Origin: Nitrospiraceae bacterium
GTDB taxonomy: Bacteria; Nitrospirota; Thermodesulfovibrionia; Thermodesulfovibrionales; Dissulfurispiraceae
Assembly (NCBI GenBank): GCA_003170655.1
Contig: PMYY01000151.1
Location: forward strand, 1-30,282
Length of the DNA: 30,282 nt
Reading direction: 5' to 3'
The notes under the pieces are model-generated. The model searched no databases. It was not told the DNA's origin and saw nothing but the letters and a program-made list of their open reading frames with translations. Shown in pieces: positions 1 to 6,617 of the stretch (position 1 is its first letter; every line of letters begins with the position of its first letter). The position numbers and the translations under genes were made by a program.

Positions 1-496
1 TGAGATAAGCTATCTGTTTGTAGCTACCATTACCAGATTGATTGTTTATTTTATGAAATTCGTTTGTTTGTATGTAATCACCCCAAAACTTGCGAAAAAA
101 ACCCCAAGGGGGGAAGCTATCTGCTTTCCAATTAGCAGTACCCTCTTCTCAAAATAAGCTTTTCAATTTAGGCGCGCACGGCACGTCCGAGGTACAAATC
201 CCAGCGGTTCCAAACCTTCTACTTAGAGTCAGAAAAAAGGTTAACTGCTTTAATTTAAGCAATGGACTCAGACCGAATCAGGGATGAGCCCGGTCCGACT
301 CAGCCTCAATAACTTTTTACTGTTAAAATGGGGCTATGATCCCCTACCAATCTTTGGTTAACACAATGTCACATTGTAGCCAAGCGCGCACACAGAGTTT
401 AAAATCGCGCATTACTCAGTAGATTATTTGTAGGGCGCTGAACTAATCTCTTTAGAGCAAGCACACTTGCGCGCATAAGATACGAAGGAAAAATTA
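1..496. other. Region without a supported gene, upstream of dnaJ
   Basis: No reading frame here looks like a known protein. The longest, TTG at 90 to 287 (65 codons), has no recognisable domain and no Shine-Dalgarno. The stretch is more AT-rich than the genes after it and contains several short perfect stems: 121-138 (CTGCT/AGCAG), 245-262 (TGCTT/AAGCA), 271-295 (GACCG/CGGTC), 330-344 (GGGG/CCCC), 346-358 (ACCAA/TTGGT), 363-377 (7-bp arms) and 457-470 (GCAAG/CTTGC). A 10-base direct repeat AAGCTATCTG is at 7-16 and 114-123. Five-base stems are expected several times by chance in 500 nt, so only the 7-bp palindrome stands out. It could hold the dnaJ promoter and leader or an unrecognised small RNA. 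No CIRCE element is present. Confidence 0.5.
363..377. repeat. 15-bp palindrome, possible operator
   Basis: ACAATGT-C-ACATTGT is a perfect inverted repeat with 7-bp arms and a one-base centre, about 120 bp before the dnaJ start. The form (short arms, tiny spacer) suits a dimeric repressor site better than an RNA hairpin, because a one-base loop cannot form. No cognate regulator can be named from the sequence. Confidence 0.4.
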
Positions 497-1618
497 ATGG
501 CTGAAAAAAAGAGTTACTACGAGATACTAGGAATTCCAAAGGGCTCGTCCAAAGACGTGATAAAAGACGCCTACAGGAAACTAGCCATGCAATATCATCC
601 TGACAGAAACAAGTCTCCGGGAGCTGAAGAGAAGTTCAAAGAGATCAACGAGGCCTACACATGTCTGAGTGACCCCGACAAGCGCGCCCATTACGACCGT
701 TACGGCAGCGTTGAAGGCTTTGGGGCCGCCGGGGCAGGCGGCTTCGGTGGCTTCAGCGGTGGCGCCCCGTTTACCGACATCTTCGAGGACCTGTTCGAGG
801 ACTTTTTCGGCGGCTTTGGCGGTGCGCGGAAGCAGCGGCCGACAAAGGGTTCGGATCTCAGATACAATCTCACCATTACCCTCGAGGAGGCCGCCTTCGG
901 GATCGAAAAGAGCCTGAATATCCCGCGCTGGCAGACTTGTGATTCCTGTAGCGGCTCCGGAGCTCAGCCGGGCAAGCCCCCTGTTACGTGTGCCAACTGT
1001 AAGGGTACGGGCCATATCCGTTTCCAGCAGGGCTTTTTCAGCGTTTCGCGGCCATGCAGCAAATGTCACGGAGCAGGCACGATCATAACCAATCCATGCT
1101 ACACCTGCAAGGGAGAAGGCAAGGTAAGGGTCCAGAAGGAAATACTGGTGAAACTACCCGCAGGAGTCGATACCGATTCACGCTTGCGTGTAAGCGGAGA
1201 AGGGGATTTCGGCAGCTACGGAGGCCCTCCCGGTGACCTTTACGTTGTCATCACTATCGAAGAACATAAGGTGTTCAAGCGCGAGGGACTGGACATCTTC
1301 TGCGATATCCCGATCGCCTTTGCCACCGCAGTATTAGGTGGAGAGGTCGAGGTTCCGACATTGGACGGCAGCGCAAAACTGAAGATCCCAGCCGGTACGC
1401 AATCCGGCAAGTTGTTCCATCTGAAAGGCAAGGGTATTCCCAGGCTCGGAAGCCATCATCGTGGCGATCAGGTTGCAGGCATCTCCATCGATGTGCCCAA
1501 GAAGTTGACCCAGCGCCAGAGGGAACTTCTCGAGGAGTTTGCCGCACTAAGCGGAGAGGTCCAAGAGGAGGAGACAAAGGGCTTCAAGGGTAAACTGAAA
1601 GATATTTTTTCAATGTAA
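497..1618 (+). CDS. dnaJ: Chaperone protein DnaJ (Hsp40)
   Basis: Cytoplasmic co-chaperone that delivers unfolded substrates to DnaK and stimulates its ATPase. The 373 residues show the full class A layout: J domain with HPD at residues 34-36, Gly/Phe-rich linker at about 75-110, a zinc domain with four CxxCxGxG repeats (CDSCSGSG, CANCKGTG, CSKCHGAG, CYTCKGEG), then the two C-terminal substrate-binding domains. ATG at 497 is preceded by GAAGGA at 484-489, a good Shine-Dalgarno. dnaK and grpE are not in the window, and no CIRCE operator is visible upstream, so heat-shock control is not evident here. It is followed after 60 nt by rsmE, an order known from other bacteria. Confidence 0.97.
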   Translation: MAEKKSYYEILGIPKGSSKDVIKDAYRKLAMQYHPDRNKSPGAEEKFKEINEAYTCLSDPDKRAHYDRYGSVEGFGAAGAGGFGGFSGGAPFTDIFEDLFEDFFGGFGGARKQRPTKGSDLRYNLTITLEEAAFGIEKSLNIPRWQTCDSCSGSGAQPGKPPVTCANCKGTGHIRFQQGFFSVSRPCSKCHGAGTIITNPCYTCKGEGKVRVQKEILVKLPAGVDTDSRLRVSGEGDFGSYGGPPGDLYVVITIEEHKVFKREGLDIFCDIPIAFATAVLGGEVEVPTLDGSAKLKIPAGTQSGKLFHLKGKGIPRLGSHHRGDQVAGISIDVPKKLTQRQRELLEEFAALSGEVQEEETKGFKGKLKDIFSM

Positions 1619-1678
1619 CTTGCACTGGTGACCCTGGCAATCCTCCCCTTTGATAAAAGGGAACGAATTTATACTGGC

Positions 1679-2476
1679 ATGAGAATATATATTTCCCCGG
1701 AATCGATAACAAAAAAAATCGGAATTGCCGTTCCACCTGATAAATCGCGCCACCTTATGACCGTGATGCGATGCAAGTATGGAGATGAACTCACTGTCAT
1801 AGACGGCCGCGGAAAGGCTTATTCAGCCCGAATATCCGATATTCGGAAAAAGACCGTCATGATAGATATCCTTTCTGAAACCATTCAGGATGCTGAATCG
1901 CCGGTCCCAATAATTCTCTGCCAGGGAATATTGAAGGGCGATAAGATGGACCTTGTTGTTCAGAAGGCTACCGAGCTTGGGATAAGCGAAATAATCCCCG
2001 CAATCTCCGAACGATGCCAGGTGAAGGAAACTAGGAAAACGCAGCGGTGGCGCAAGCTCGCCGAAGAGGCCGCAGAGCAGTGCGGTAGGGCTGTGATCCC
2101 CGATGTTCGTGAACCACAGCCATTTGCTGGGATATTTGAAATGCCTGCAATCGAGCATGCGGCCGCGCGCTTGATTTTTTGGGAGGGGGGCGGAATGTCT
2201 CTGGATGAAGCGATGGAGAAGACCGCTATTTCTTCGGGAATATCTGCCGGGACAACTGATATTACGGCTGATGTTACGACCGAACGGGCGGTTGTCATAT
2301 TCATAGGCCCGGAAGGTGGATTCGCATCTTCGGAGATCGAGGCGGTGGAATCCCGCGGCATTATCAGGGCGACTCTCGGCAAGCGGATACTGCGTGCAGA
2401 GACGGCTGCAATCGCGGCTGTAACGCTGGTGCAATTCCTGGCTGAAAAAAAGGCAAGCCATAACCGAAAAGTTTGA
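1679..2476 (+). CDS. rsmE: 16S rRNA m3U1498 methyltransferase RsmE
   Basis: SPOUT-class (trefoil-knot) methyltransferase that uses S-adenosylmethionine to methylate N3 of U1498 in 16S rRNA. Visible family features are an N-terminal PUA-like part (VIDGRGKAYSARI), the central GILKGDKMDLVVQKATELG motif, and the C-terminal SAM knot with FIGPEGGF and LGKRILRAETA. The frame stays open to a GTG at 1628, but family members begin with a short MRxYI-like sequence, so I place the start at ATG 1679 (265 aa). There is no Shine-Dalgarno there; a TATACT hexamer lies at 1670-1675. About 20 extra, low-complexity residues (Ile/Thr/Ala) precede the GPEGG motif. The stop codon abuts the -10-like box of rsfS. Confidence 0.94.
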   Translation: MRIYISPESITKKIGIAVPPDKSRHLMTVMRCKYGDELTVIDGRGKAYSARISDIRKKTVMIDILSETIQDAESPVPIILCQGILKGDKMDLVVQKATELGISEIIPAISERCQVKETRKTQRWRKLAEEAAEQCGRAVIPDVREPQPFAGIFEMPAIEHAAARLIFWEGGGMSLDEAMEKTAISSGISAGTTDITADVTTERAVVIFIGPEGGFASSEIEAVESRGIIRATLGKRILRAETAAIAAVTLVQFLAEKKASHNRKV

Positions 2477-2482
2477 TATAAT
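2477..2482 (+). promoter_or_regulatory. Exact TATAAT box just upstream of rsfS
   Basis: A perfect -10 hexamer begins right after the rsmE stop codon (TGA 2474-2476) and ends 9 nt before the rsfS ATG. There is no good -35 at the expected distance, and rsfS has no Shine-Dalgarno. If used, transcription would start within about 3 nt of the ATG, giving a leaderless or nearly leaderless message. Confidence 0.4.
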
Positions 2483-2491
2483 AGTTACAAC

Positions 2492-2917
2492 ATGCAGCGA
2501 AAGGAGCGTAGCCAGATAGAAAGCAAGGCGAAGAGCATACAGGCAGCGAAGGCAGCACTCGACAAGAAATCAATAGATACGGTAATCCTTGAATTAAAAG
2601 ACATCACGGTGATCGCAGACTATTTCGTGATTTGTTCGGGCGCGAATATCCCGCAGGTCAAGGCGATCGCTGACCATATCGAGCATGAATTGCGGGAACG
2701 CGGGATAAGGCCGATCGGCGTTGAAGGCCGAGGCAATGCCCAGTGGATTCTCTTGGATTACGGTGATGTTGTCGTTCATATCTTTGAAGAGGAGACGCGG
2801 GCATATTACGAGCTCGAAAAATTCTGGCTCGACGCGCCGAGGATATCCTGCAATGGCGAAGATAAAGATAGTCTGGGTCGGAAAGACAAAGGAGCGATAT
2901 CTAGCCGAGGGAATTAA
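2492..2917 (+). CDS. rsfS: Ribosomal silencing factor RsfS
   Basis: Binds ribosomal protein uL14 on the 50S subunit and blocks joining with 30S, slowing translation in starvation. The 141 residues contain the family core from about 13 to 115: TVILELKDITVIADYFVICSG, the QVKAIADHIEHEL helix, GVEGRGNAQWILLDYGDVVVHIF and the terminal YYELEKFW. The normal family end falls near WLDAP; the remaining 27 residues are extra and are encoded where the gene overlaps rlmH in another frame. No Shine-Dalgarno precedes ATG 2492. It forms a translation-related group with rsmE and rlmH, and rsfS-rlmH adjacency is common in bacteria. Confidence 0.93.
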   Translation: MQRKERSQIESKAKSIQAAKAALDKKSIDTVILELKDITVIADYFVICSGANIPQVKAIADHIEHELRERGIRPIGVEGRGNAQWILLDYGDVVVHIFEEETRAYYELEKFWLDAPRISCNGEDKDSLGRKDKGAISSRGN

Positions 2918-3293
2918 CAAGTACCTCAAGTTTCTGATGCCTATGGCCCAGATTTCTATAGTCGAAGTAAAGGAAGAGAAGGGCAGGCAGAATAAAGATG
3001 CTCTGGACGAAGAGGCCAGAAAGATTATGAGGCAGACCCGGGATTATTACATTCTGGATGAAAGAGGCCGGGAATTCAGCTCGGTCGGGTTTGCACAATT
3101 TCTCAAAGACAAGGACTCAATCGACTTTGTTATCGGCGGGCCTTTCGGGGTCTCTGCTGAGGTGAAGGAAATAGCGAAAGGGAGCATCGCCCTGTCGAAA
3201 ATGACCCTGACGCATGAGATGGCGCGGTTGTTGTTCCTTGAGCAGCTTTACCGGGCCTATACAATCCTGAAGGGCAAGGAGTACCATCACTGA
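2853..3293 (+). CDS. rlmH: 23S rRNA pseudouridine-1915 N3-methyltransferase RlmH
   Basis: SPOUT methyltransferase acting on pseudouridine 1915 of 23S rRNA in assembled 70S ribosomes. The 146 residues match the family in length, with IVWVGKTKERYLAEGI at the N terminus, the SAM-site FVIGGPFGVS, and the C-terminal signature LFLEQLYRAYTILKGKEYHH. The start is ATG 2853, chosen by homology and by GAGG at 2839-2842 ten nt upstream; the frame is open further up but only as a shadow of rsfS. It overlaps the end of rsfS by 65 nt, and its TGA shares one base with the next ATG (ATGA at 3293), so it is probably translationally coupled to lapAB. Confidence 0.95.
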   Translation: MAKIKIVWVGKTKERYLAEGINKYLKFLMPMAQISIVEVKEEKGRQNKDALDEEARKIMRQTRDYYILDERGREFSSVGFAQFLKDKDSIDFVIGGPFGVSAEVKEIAKGSIALSKMTLTHEMARLLFLEQLYRAYTILKGKEYHH

Positions 3294-4588
3294 TGGGCAA
3301 AGTATCTATTTTATTTTTTCTGGTGATCCTGCTGGTCATTGGATTTTTTGGTATGGAGAACAAGGATGTGGTCCTCGTTAAGGTTCCCTTCGGCAGCACT
3401 TATGAGGTCCTCAAGTTCGTGCTTGTGCTGCTTTCGACCGTTGTCGGAGCTGCGGTGGTGCTCGGTCTGGTCTTCATACGCGACACGAAAAGGGTAATCG
3501 ATACGATGCAGCTTCAGAAGCGCCAAAAGAAAGAGGCGAAGATACAGGAGTATTATGCCAAGGCCCTTAACTCCATCCTCAGCAACAGGGATGAGGATGC
3601 AAAGGCGGCCCTTAAGGACATTCTAAAGGAAGATCCTGAATATACCGATGCCATGCTCAGGCTGGGCGACATCGCATTTAGAAACGAGGAATATTCCGCA
3701 GCCCTCGGCTTTTACAGGAATGCGCGGGACATCTCGCCCCGGAACCTCCAGGCTCTCCTTTCTATGGAGGCCGTGCTTGAGAAGTCGGGTCACAACGACA
3801 GCGCCCTCAAAATTCTCGAAGAGATCATCGACATTGACGGCAACAATCTTACCGCGCTTTATAAAAAACAGGCGATCCTTGAGAAAAAGGAAAAGTGGGA
3901 CGATCTTCTCTCTCTGCAGAAAACGATAATAAAGCTGGCCCAGAATGACAGGGAAAAGCAGAGGGACGAAAAGAAGCATCTTGGGTACAAATACGAATAC
4001 GGAAGAGCGAGTCTGGAAAACGGCGAGATAGAGAAGGCAGAAAAGGCCTTCAGGACACTACTCAAAATGGACGCCTCTTTTCTTCCCGCCTACCTTGGCA
4101 TTGCCGAGGTGATGGTAACCCAGGGCGAGCCTGAGGAGGCGATAAACTTTCTCGAAAAAAGTTATGACACCCTCAGCTCGGCCATCATACTTGCGCGCCT
4201 CGAAGATCTGCTTATCTCTGTCGGAGAGCCCGGAAGATTGCTGCGCTTTTACAGGACCGCCCTTTCGCGGTCACCCATGGACAACGGTATGAAGTTCATG
4301 CTCGGGAAACTCTACTACAGGCTTGAGATGGTGGATGACGCCATCCAGACACTTGAATCTATCGATACAAATGTTTATTCCAACCCTGAGATCTTTACGG
4401 TCAAAGGAGAACTTTTCAGGAAGCGCAATCAGATTGGGCGGGCAATGGAGGAATTCCGAATCGCCGCCGAGTTGAAGTATCCTGCCTCTGTACCCTACCG
4501 CTGCAATGCCTGCGGCTTGACCTCTCCGGACTGGTCGGGGAGGTGCTCCGGATGCGGGTCATGGAATACCTTTGCTCTGGATGTATAG
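3293..4588 (+). CDS. Fused LapA-LapB lipopolysaccharide assembly regulator
   Basis: The 431-residue protein joins two parts that are separate neighbouring genes in E. coli. Residues 1-80 look like LapA (DUF1049): a hydrophobic helix at about 4-20, a short VKVPFGSTYEV segment, a second helix at about 41-64, then a basic, coiled stretch. Residues from about 85 to 395 are tetratricopeptide repeats as in LapB, and the end is a rubredoxin-like metal site with two CxxC pairs (YRCNACG and GRCSGCGSWNT). That last segment also resembles the RadA zinc finger. In E. coli LapB sits in the inner membrane and controls FtsH degradation of LpxC, the committed step of lipid A synthesis; the same role is inferred here. 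It follows rlmH with an ATGA overlap. Confidence 0.85.
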   Translation: MGKVSILFFLVILLVIGFFGMENKDVVLVKVPFGSTYEVLKFVLVLLSTVVGAAVVLGLVFIRDTKRVIDTMQLQKRQKKEAKIQEYYAKALNSILSNRDEDAKAALKDILKEDPEYTDAMLRLGDIAFRNEEYSAALGFYRNARDISPRNLQALLSMEAVLEKSGHNDSALKILEEIIDIDGNNLTALYKKQAILEKKEKWDDLLSLQKTIIKLAQNDREKQRDEKKHLGYKYEYGRASLENGEIEKAEKAFRTLLKMDASFLPAYLGIAEVMVTQGEPEEAINFLEKSYDTLSSAIILARLEDLLISVGEPGRLLRFYRTALSRSPMDNGMKFMLGKLYYRLEMVDDAIQTLESIDTNVYSNPEIFTVKGELFRKRNQIGRAMEEFRIAAELKYPASVPYRCNACGLTSPDWSGRCSGCGSWNTFALDV

Positions 4589-4611
4589 CTCGCATCCGTC
4601 TATTCACATAT

Positions 4612-5289
4612 ATGAGTGAAATGCCGATAGATAAGAATGTCGAGGGTGTGCGGAGCGAAGATGCCCCCGCATATTCGCTGCTGCCTATTTTCCGGAAGGA
4701 GAAAGTCGTCCTGGATACGAGCCTCTTCGTGAATCCCGACGTAAGGAATAATCTAGGCAGAACACCGACCGAGGCGCTCGAGACCTTTCTCTTCCTCGCA
4801 GCCCAGATTCATATACTCGAATTCTATATGCCGCCTTCTACTTTTCAGGAACTCCTCAACTTCATTGACAAGGACAAGATCACTGGTGACATGCTTCTTT
4901 TCCTGCGCCAGAAACCACCCAAGAAGCACGAGCTGAAATGTCCGGCTTATGTTCTTTATGAACTTATCGAGGATATGAGGGACAGGATCAACCGTGGGCT
5001 CAGGGTAGCGGAATTTGCGGTGCGGAGCACGGAAAAGAAAAAGATCGACGAAATCATACAGGACATGCGCAAAAAGTATCGCGAAGCTTTAAGGGAAGGA
5101 ATCATCGACAGTAAGGAAGATGTCGATCTGCTGCTGCTGGCTATGGAACTCGATGCCCTACTCGTGACGGCGGACCAGGGGCTGATCAAGTGGGCCGAAA
5201 AGTTCGGCATCAGATGGCTCATCCCGGAAAAGTTCAGCGAATATCTGGCCAGCGCAGTCAGAAGGTCCAGCCTTAGCCGAGAGTGCTGA
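4612..5289 (+). CDS. RNA ligase partner protein (PIN-like, MJ_0950 family)
   Basis: Recognised as the conserved partner usually encoded next to archaeal-type (Pab1020-like) RNA ligases; its biochemical role is not established. The core begins with VVLDTSLFVNPDVRNNLGRT, continues with FYMPPSTFQELLNFID, and ends with REGIIDSKEDVDLLLLAMELDALLVTADQGLIKWAEKFGIR. The spaced acidic residues (D in LDTS, E in FQELL, D in DVDLL and D in TADQG) fit a PIN-type nuclease fold. The start is uncertain: ATG 4612 (225 aa) lies after the lapAB stop but lacks a Shine-Dalgarno, whereas ATG 4552 has GGAGG at 4539-4543 and would overlap lapAB. Family members usually start just before the LDTS motif. The ligase itself is not in this window. 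Confidence 0.82.
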   Translation: MSEMPIDKNVEGVRSEDAPAYSLLPIFRKEKVVLDTSLFVNPDVRNNLGRTPTEALETFLFLAAQIHILEFYMPPSTFQELLNFIDKDKITGDMLLFLRQKPPKKHELKCPAYVLYELIEDMRDRINRGLRVAEFAVRSTEKKKIDEIIQDMRKKYREALREGIIDSKEDVDLLLLAMELDALLVTADQGLIKWAEKFGIRWLIPEKFSEYLASAVRRSSLSREC

Positions 5290-5886
5290 TCAGGGATTGT
5301 TTCTCTCACAATGATTATTCTTTCTGCTCCGGTATTTATGAAAAAGCCAAAGCCCTAGACCTAATACTGCCATTCCTATCATAATTACCTGTTCATAGTG
5401 CTTGATGTCGCTGAGAACCAGTTCCAGTGCATGACCGAACAGATATCCGCCGCCTGCGACCACAACCGACCATATCGCTGCTCCAATTGCATTAAATACG
5501 AAGAAGCGGCCAGTCCTGATTCTGGGATTCATGCCCAGCACGAAAGGTGTCATGATGCGTATTCCGTAGACGAACCTGAACGCCAGCATTATCAGATCGT
5601 GATAACGTTCGAGATAACAATGCACCTTGCTGACTCTTGCGCGCAACCGCTGGTGTTTCGTAAGCAGCTCCGCACCCTTGAGTCTTCCGACAATAAAATA
5701 AAATTGGTCTCCCGAAAAACTTCCTATAAATGCAACGACCATAACCAGGGACAGATCCAAGTGTCCCAACTGTGCACTAAGCCCACCCAGCATCAGGATT
5801 GTCTCCCCTTCGAGAAAAGTGCCGACCAGCAATGCCCAGTATCCGTAGTTCCTTATGAAAGAGTCTAAAATATCCGTAGAAATCAT
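5290..5886 (-). CDS. DedA family membrane protein
   Basis: Polytopic inner-membrane protein (198 aa) of the DedA/SNARE-associated (VTT) family, thought to move lipids such as undecaprenyl phosphate across the membrane. Visible marks are FLEGETILMLGG near residue 25, GSFSGDQFYFIVGRLKG, the RFVYGIRIMTPFVLGM motif, and four to five hydrophobic segments, ending in a short basic tail. ATG at 5886 is preceded closely by CAGGAAA. The gene converges with the RNA ligase partner gene: the two stop codons touch and together form the palindrome TGATCA at 5287-5292. Which DedA subfamily it is cannot be decided by eye. Confidence 0.92.
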   Translation of the reverse strand: MISTDILDSFIRNYGYWALLVGTFLEGETILMLGGLSAQLGHLDLSLVMVVAFIGSFSGDQFYFIVGRLKGAELLTKHQRLRARVSKVHCYLERYHDLIMLAFRFVYGIRIMTPFVLGMNPRIRTGRFFVFNAIGAAIWSVVVAGGGYLFGHALELVLSDIKHYEQVIMIGMAVLGLGLWLFHKYRSRKNNHCERNNP

Positions 5887-5973
5887 TTTCCTGTGTGCTA
5901 AGCCTTGCCAAAATTATCTTTTATGATACAACATATAAAGGAAACAAACGAAAAACTTGTTAAAGAGGGGACA

Positions 5974-6183
5974 ATGTTAAGCACACAAGATCTGTTGGTG
6001 ATCCTAGCGATAGTAGCTGTCCTTTTCGGCGGGCGGAAATTGCCGGAAATAGGGAAAGGCATTGGAGAGGCGATAAAGAATTTTAAAAAGGGTGTGGCGG
6101 ATCAGGAACATATCGATGTGACGCCTGCCAAGGAAGAAGAGGTCAAGAAGCCGGAAGAAAATAAAGAACATAAATCTGTGTAG
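5974..6183 (+). CDS. tatA: Sec-independent translocase protein TatA
   Basis: Pore-forming component of the twin-arginine pathway, which exports folded proteins through the inner membrane. The 69 residues start with a short periplasmic end, one membrane helix (about 6-18), the hinge FGGRKLPEIGKGIGEAI, an amphipathic helix and an acidic/lysine-rich tail (about 46-69). Start ATG 5974 is fixed by AGAGGGG at 5964-5970 and by family alignment, although the frame is open to 5905. No tatC is in the window, so it is encoded apart from the rest of the translocase. TatA and TatE or TatB cannot be told apart with certainty, but the FGG hinge favours TatA. Confidence 0.93.
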   Translation: MLSTQDLLVILAIVAVLFGGRKLPEIGKGIGEAIKNFKKGVADQEHIDVTPAKEEEVKKPEENKEHKSV

Positions 6184-6262
6184 GCCCAAATAGCTGCCTG
6201 GCGGCACCTGGTACAGCATAATCCAGGAGGAGCACTGGTTTCTTGATTCCTTTGACTTAGAA

Positions 6263-6514
6263 TTAATAGAGAGAATTGCGCTGCAAATGGCTCAAGGTTT
6301 GCTGTTCGGCCAGCAGGCCGGTCATGCGCCGATCGGGGCCTTCATAAAGATGCGCTCCACGCGATTTCCGAACCGGGTCCACACCTATAGTGATCCATCT
6401 TCTTTCGGATCCGCGATAAAACATCTTGATCTTGTTGCATTCGATGCCCAACTGGAGAATAAAGGCGGAAATCATGTGATATGAATTATCATGGTAAACA
6501 ACTCTTACAGTCAT
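6263..6514 (-). CDS. Small GSU3473-like protein of unknown function
   Basis: An 83-residue protein with the pattern MTVRVVYHDNSYHMI, a middle WITIGVDPVRK and an end YEGPDRRM. This resembles small proteins annotated as GSU3473 family in Geobacter and Nitrospirota, with a VxYxDxSYD-like start and a final YxGPERR-like motif; no function is known. Start ATG 6514 is chosen because of the family-like N terminus and a purine-rich TGGGGGG about 9 nt upstream on the minus strand; the frame stays open to 6601. The family match is from memory of the motif, not from a search. Confidence 0.65.
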   Translation of the reverse strand: MTVRVVYHDNSYHMISAFILQLGIECNKIKMFYRGSERRWITIGVDPVRKSRGAHLYEGPDRRMTGLLAEQQTLSHLQRNSLY

Positions 6515-6617
6515 TGCAGTCGACCCCCCAGTTAACTCAATCTGTAAAAGCATATCATCGTGCGGATTTTTTTTCAAGCAGATTTTGATAAATAGTGCCA
6601 TAAGCTATTCCCGATAA

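Noticed and set aside
180..215. tRNA T-arm-like sequence (GAGGTACAAATCCC)
   Set aside because: The flanking stems do not pair and no acceptor or anticodon arm can be built.
90..287. 65-codon ORF from TTG upstream of dnaJ
   Set aside because: No ribosome-binding site, no recognisable domain, and composition not clearly protein-like; probably a chance frame.
5398..5868. 156-codon ORF opposite dedA
   Set aside because: Antisense shadow of a clear DedA membrane protein; no motif of its own.
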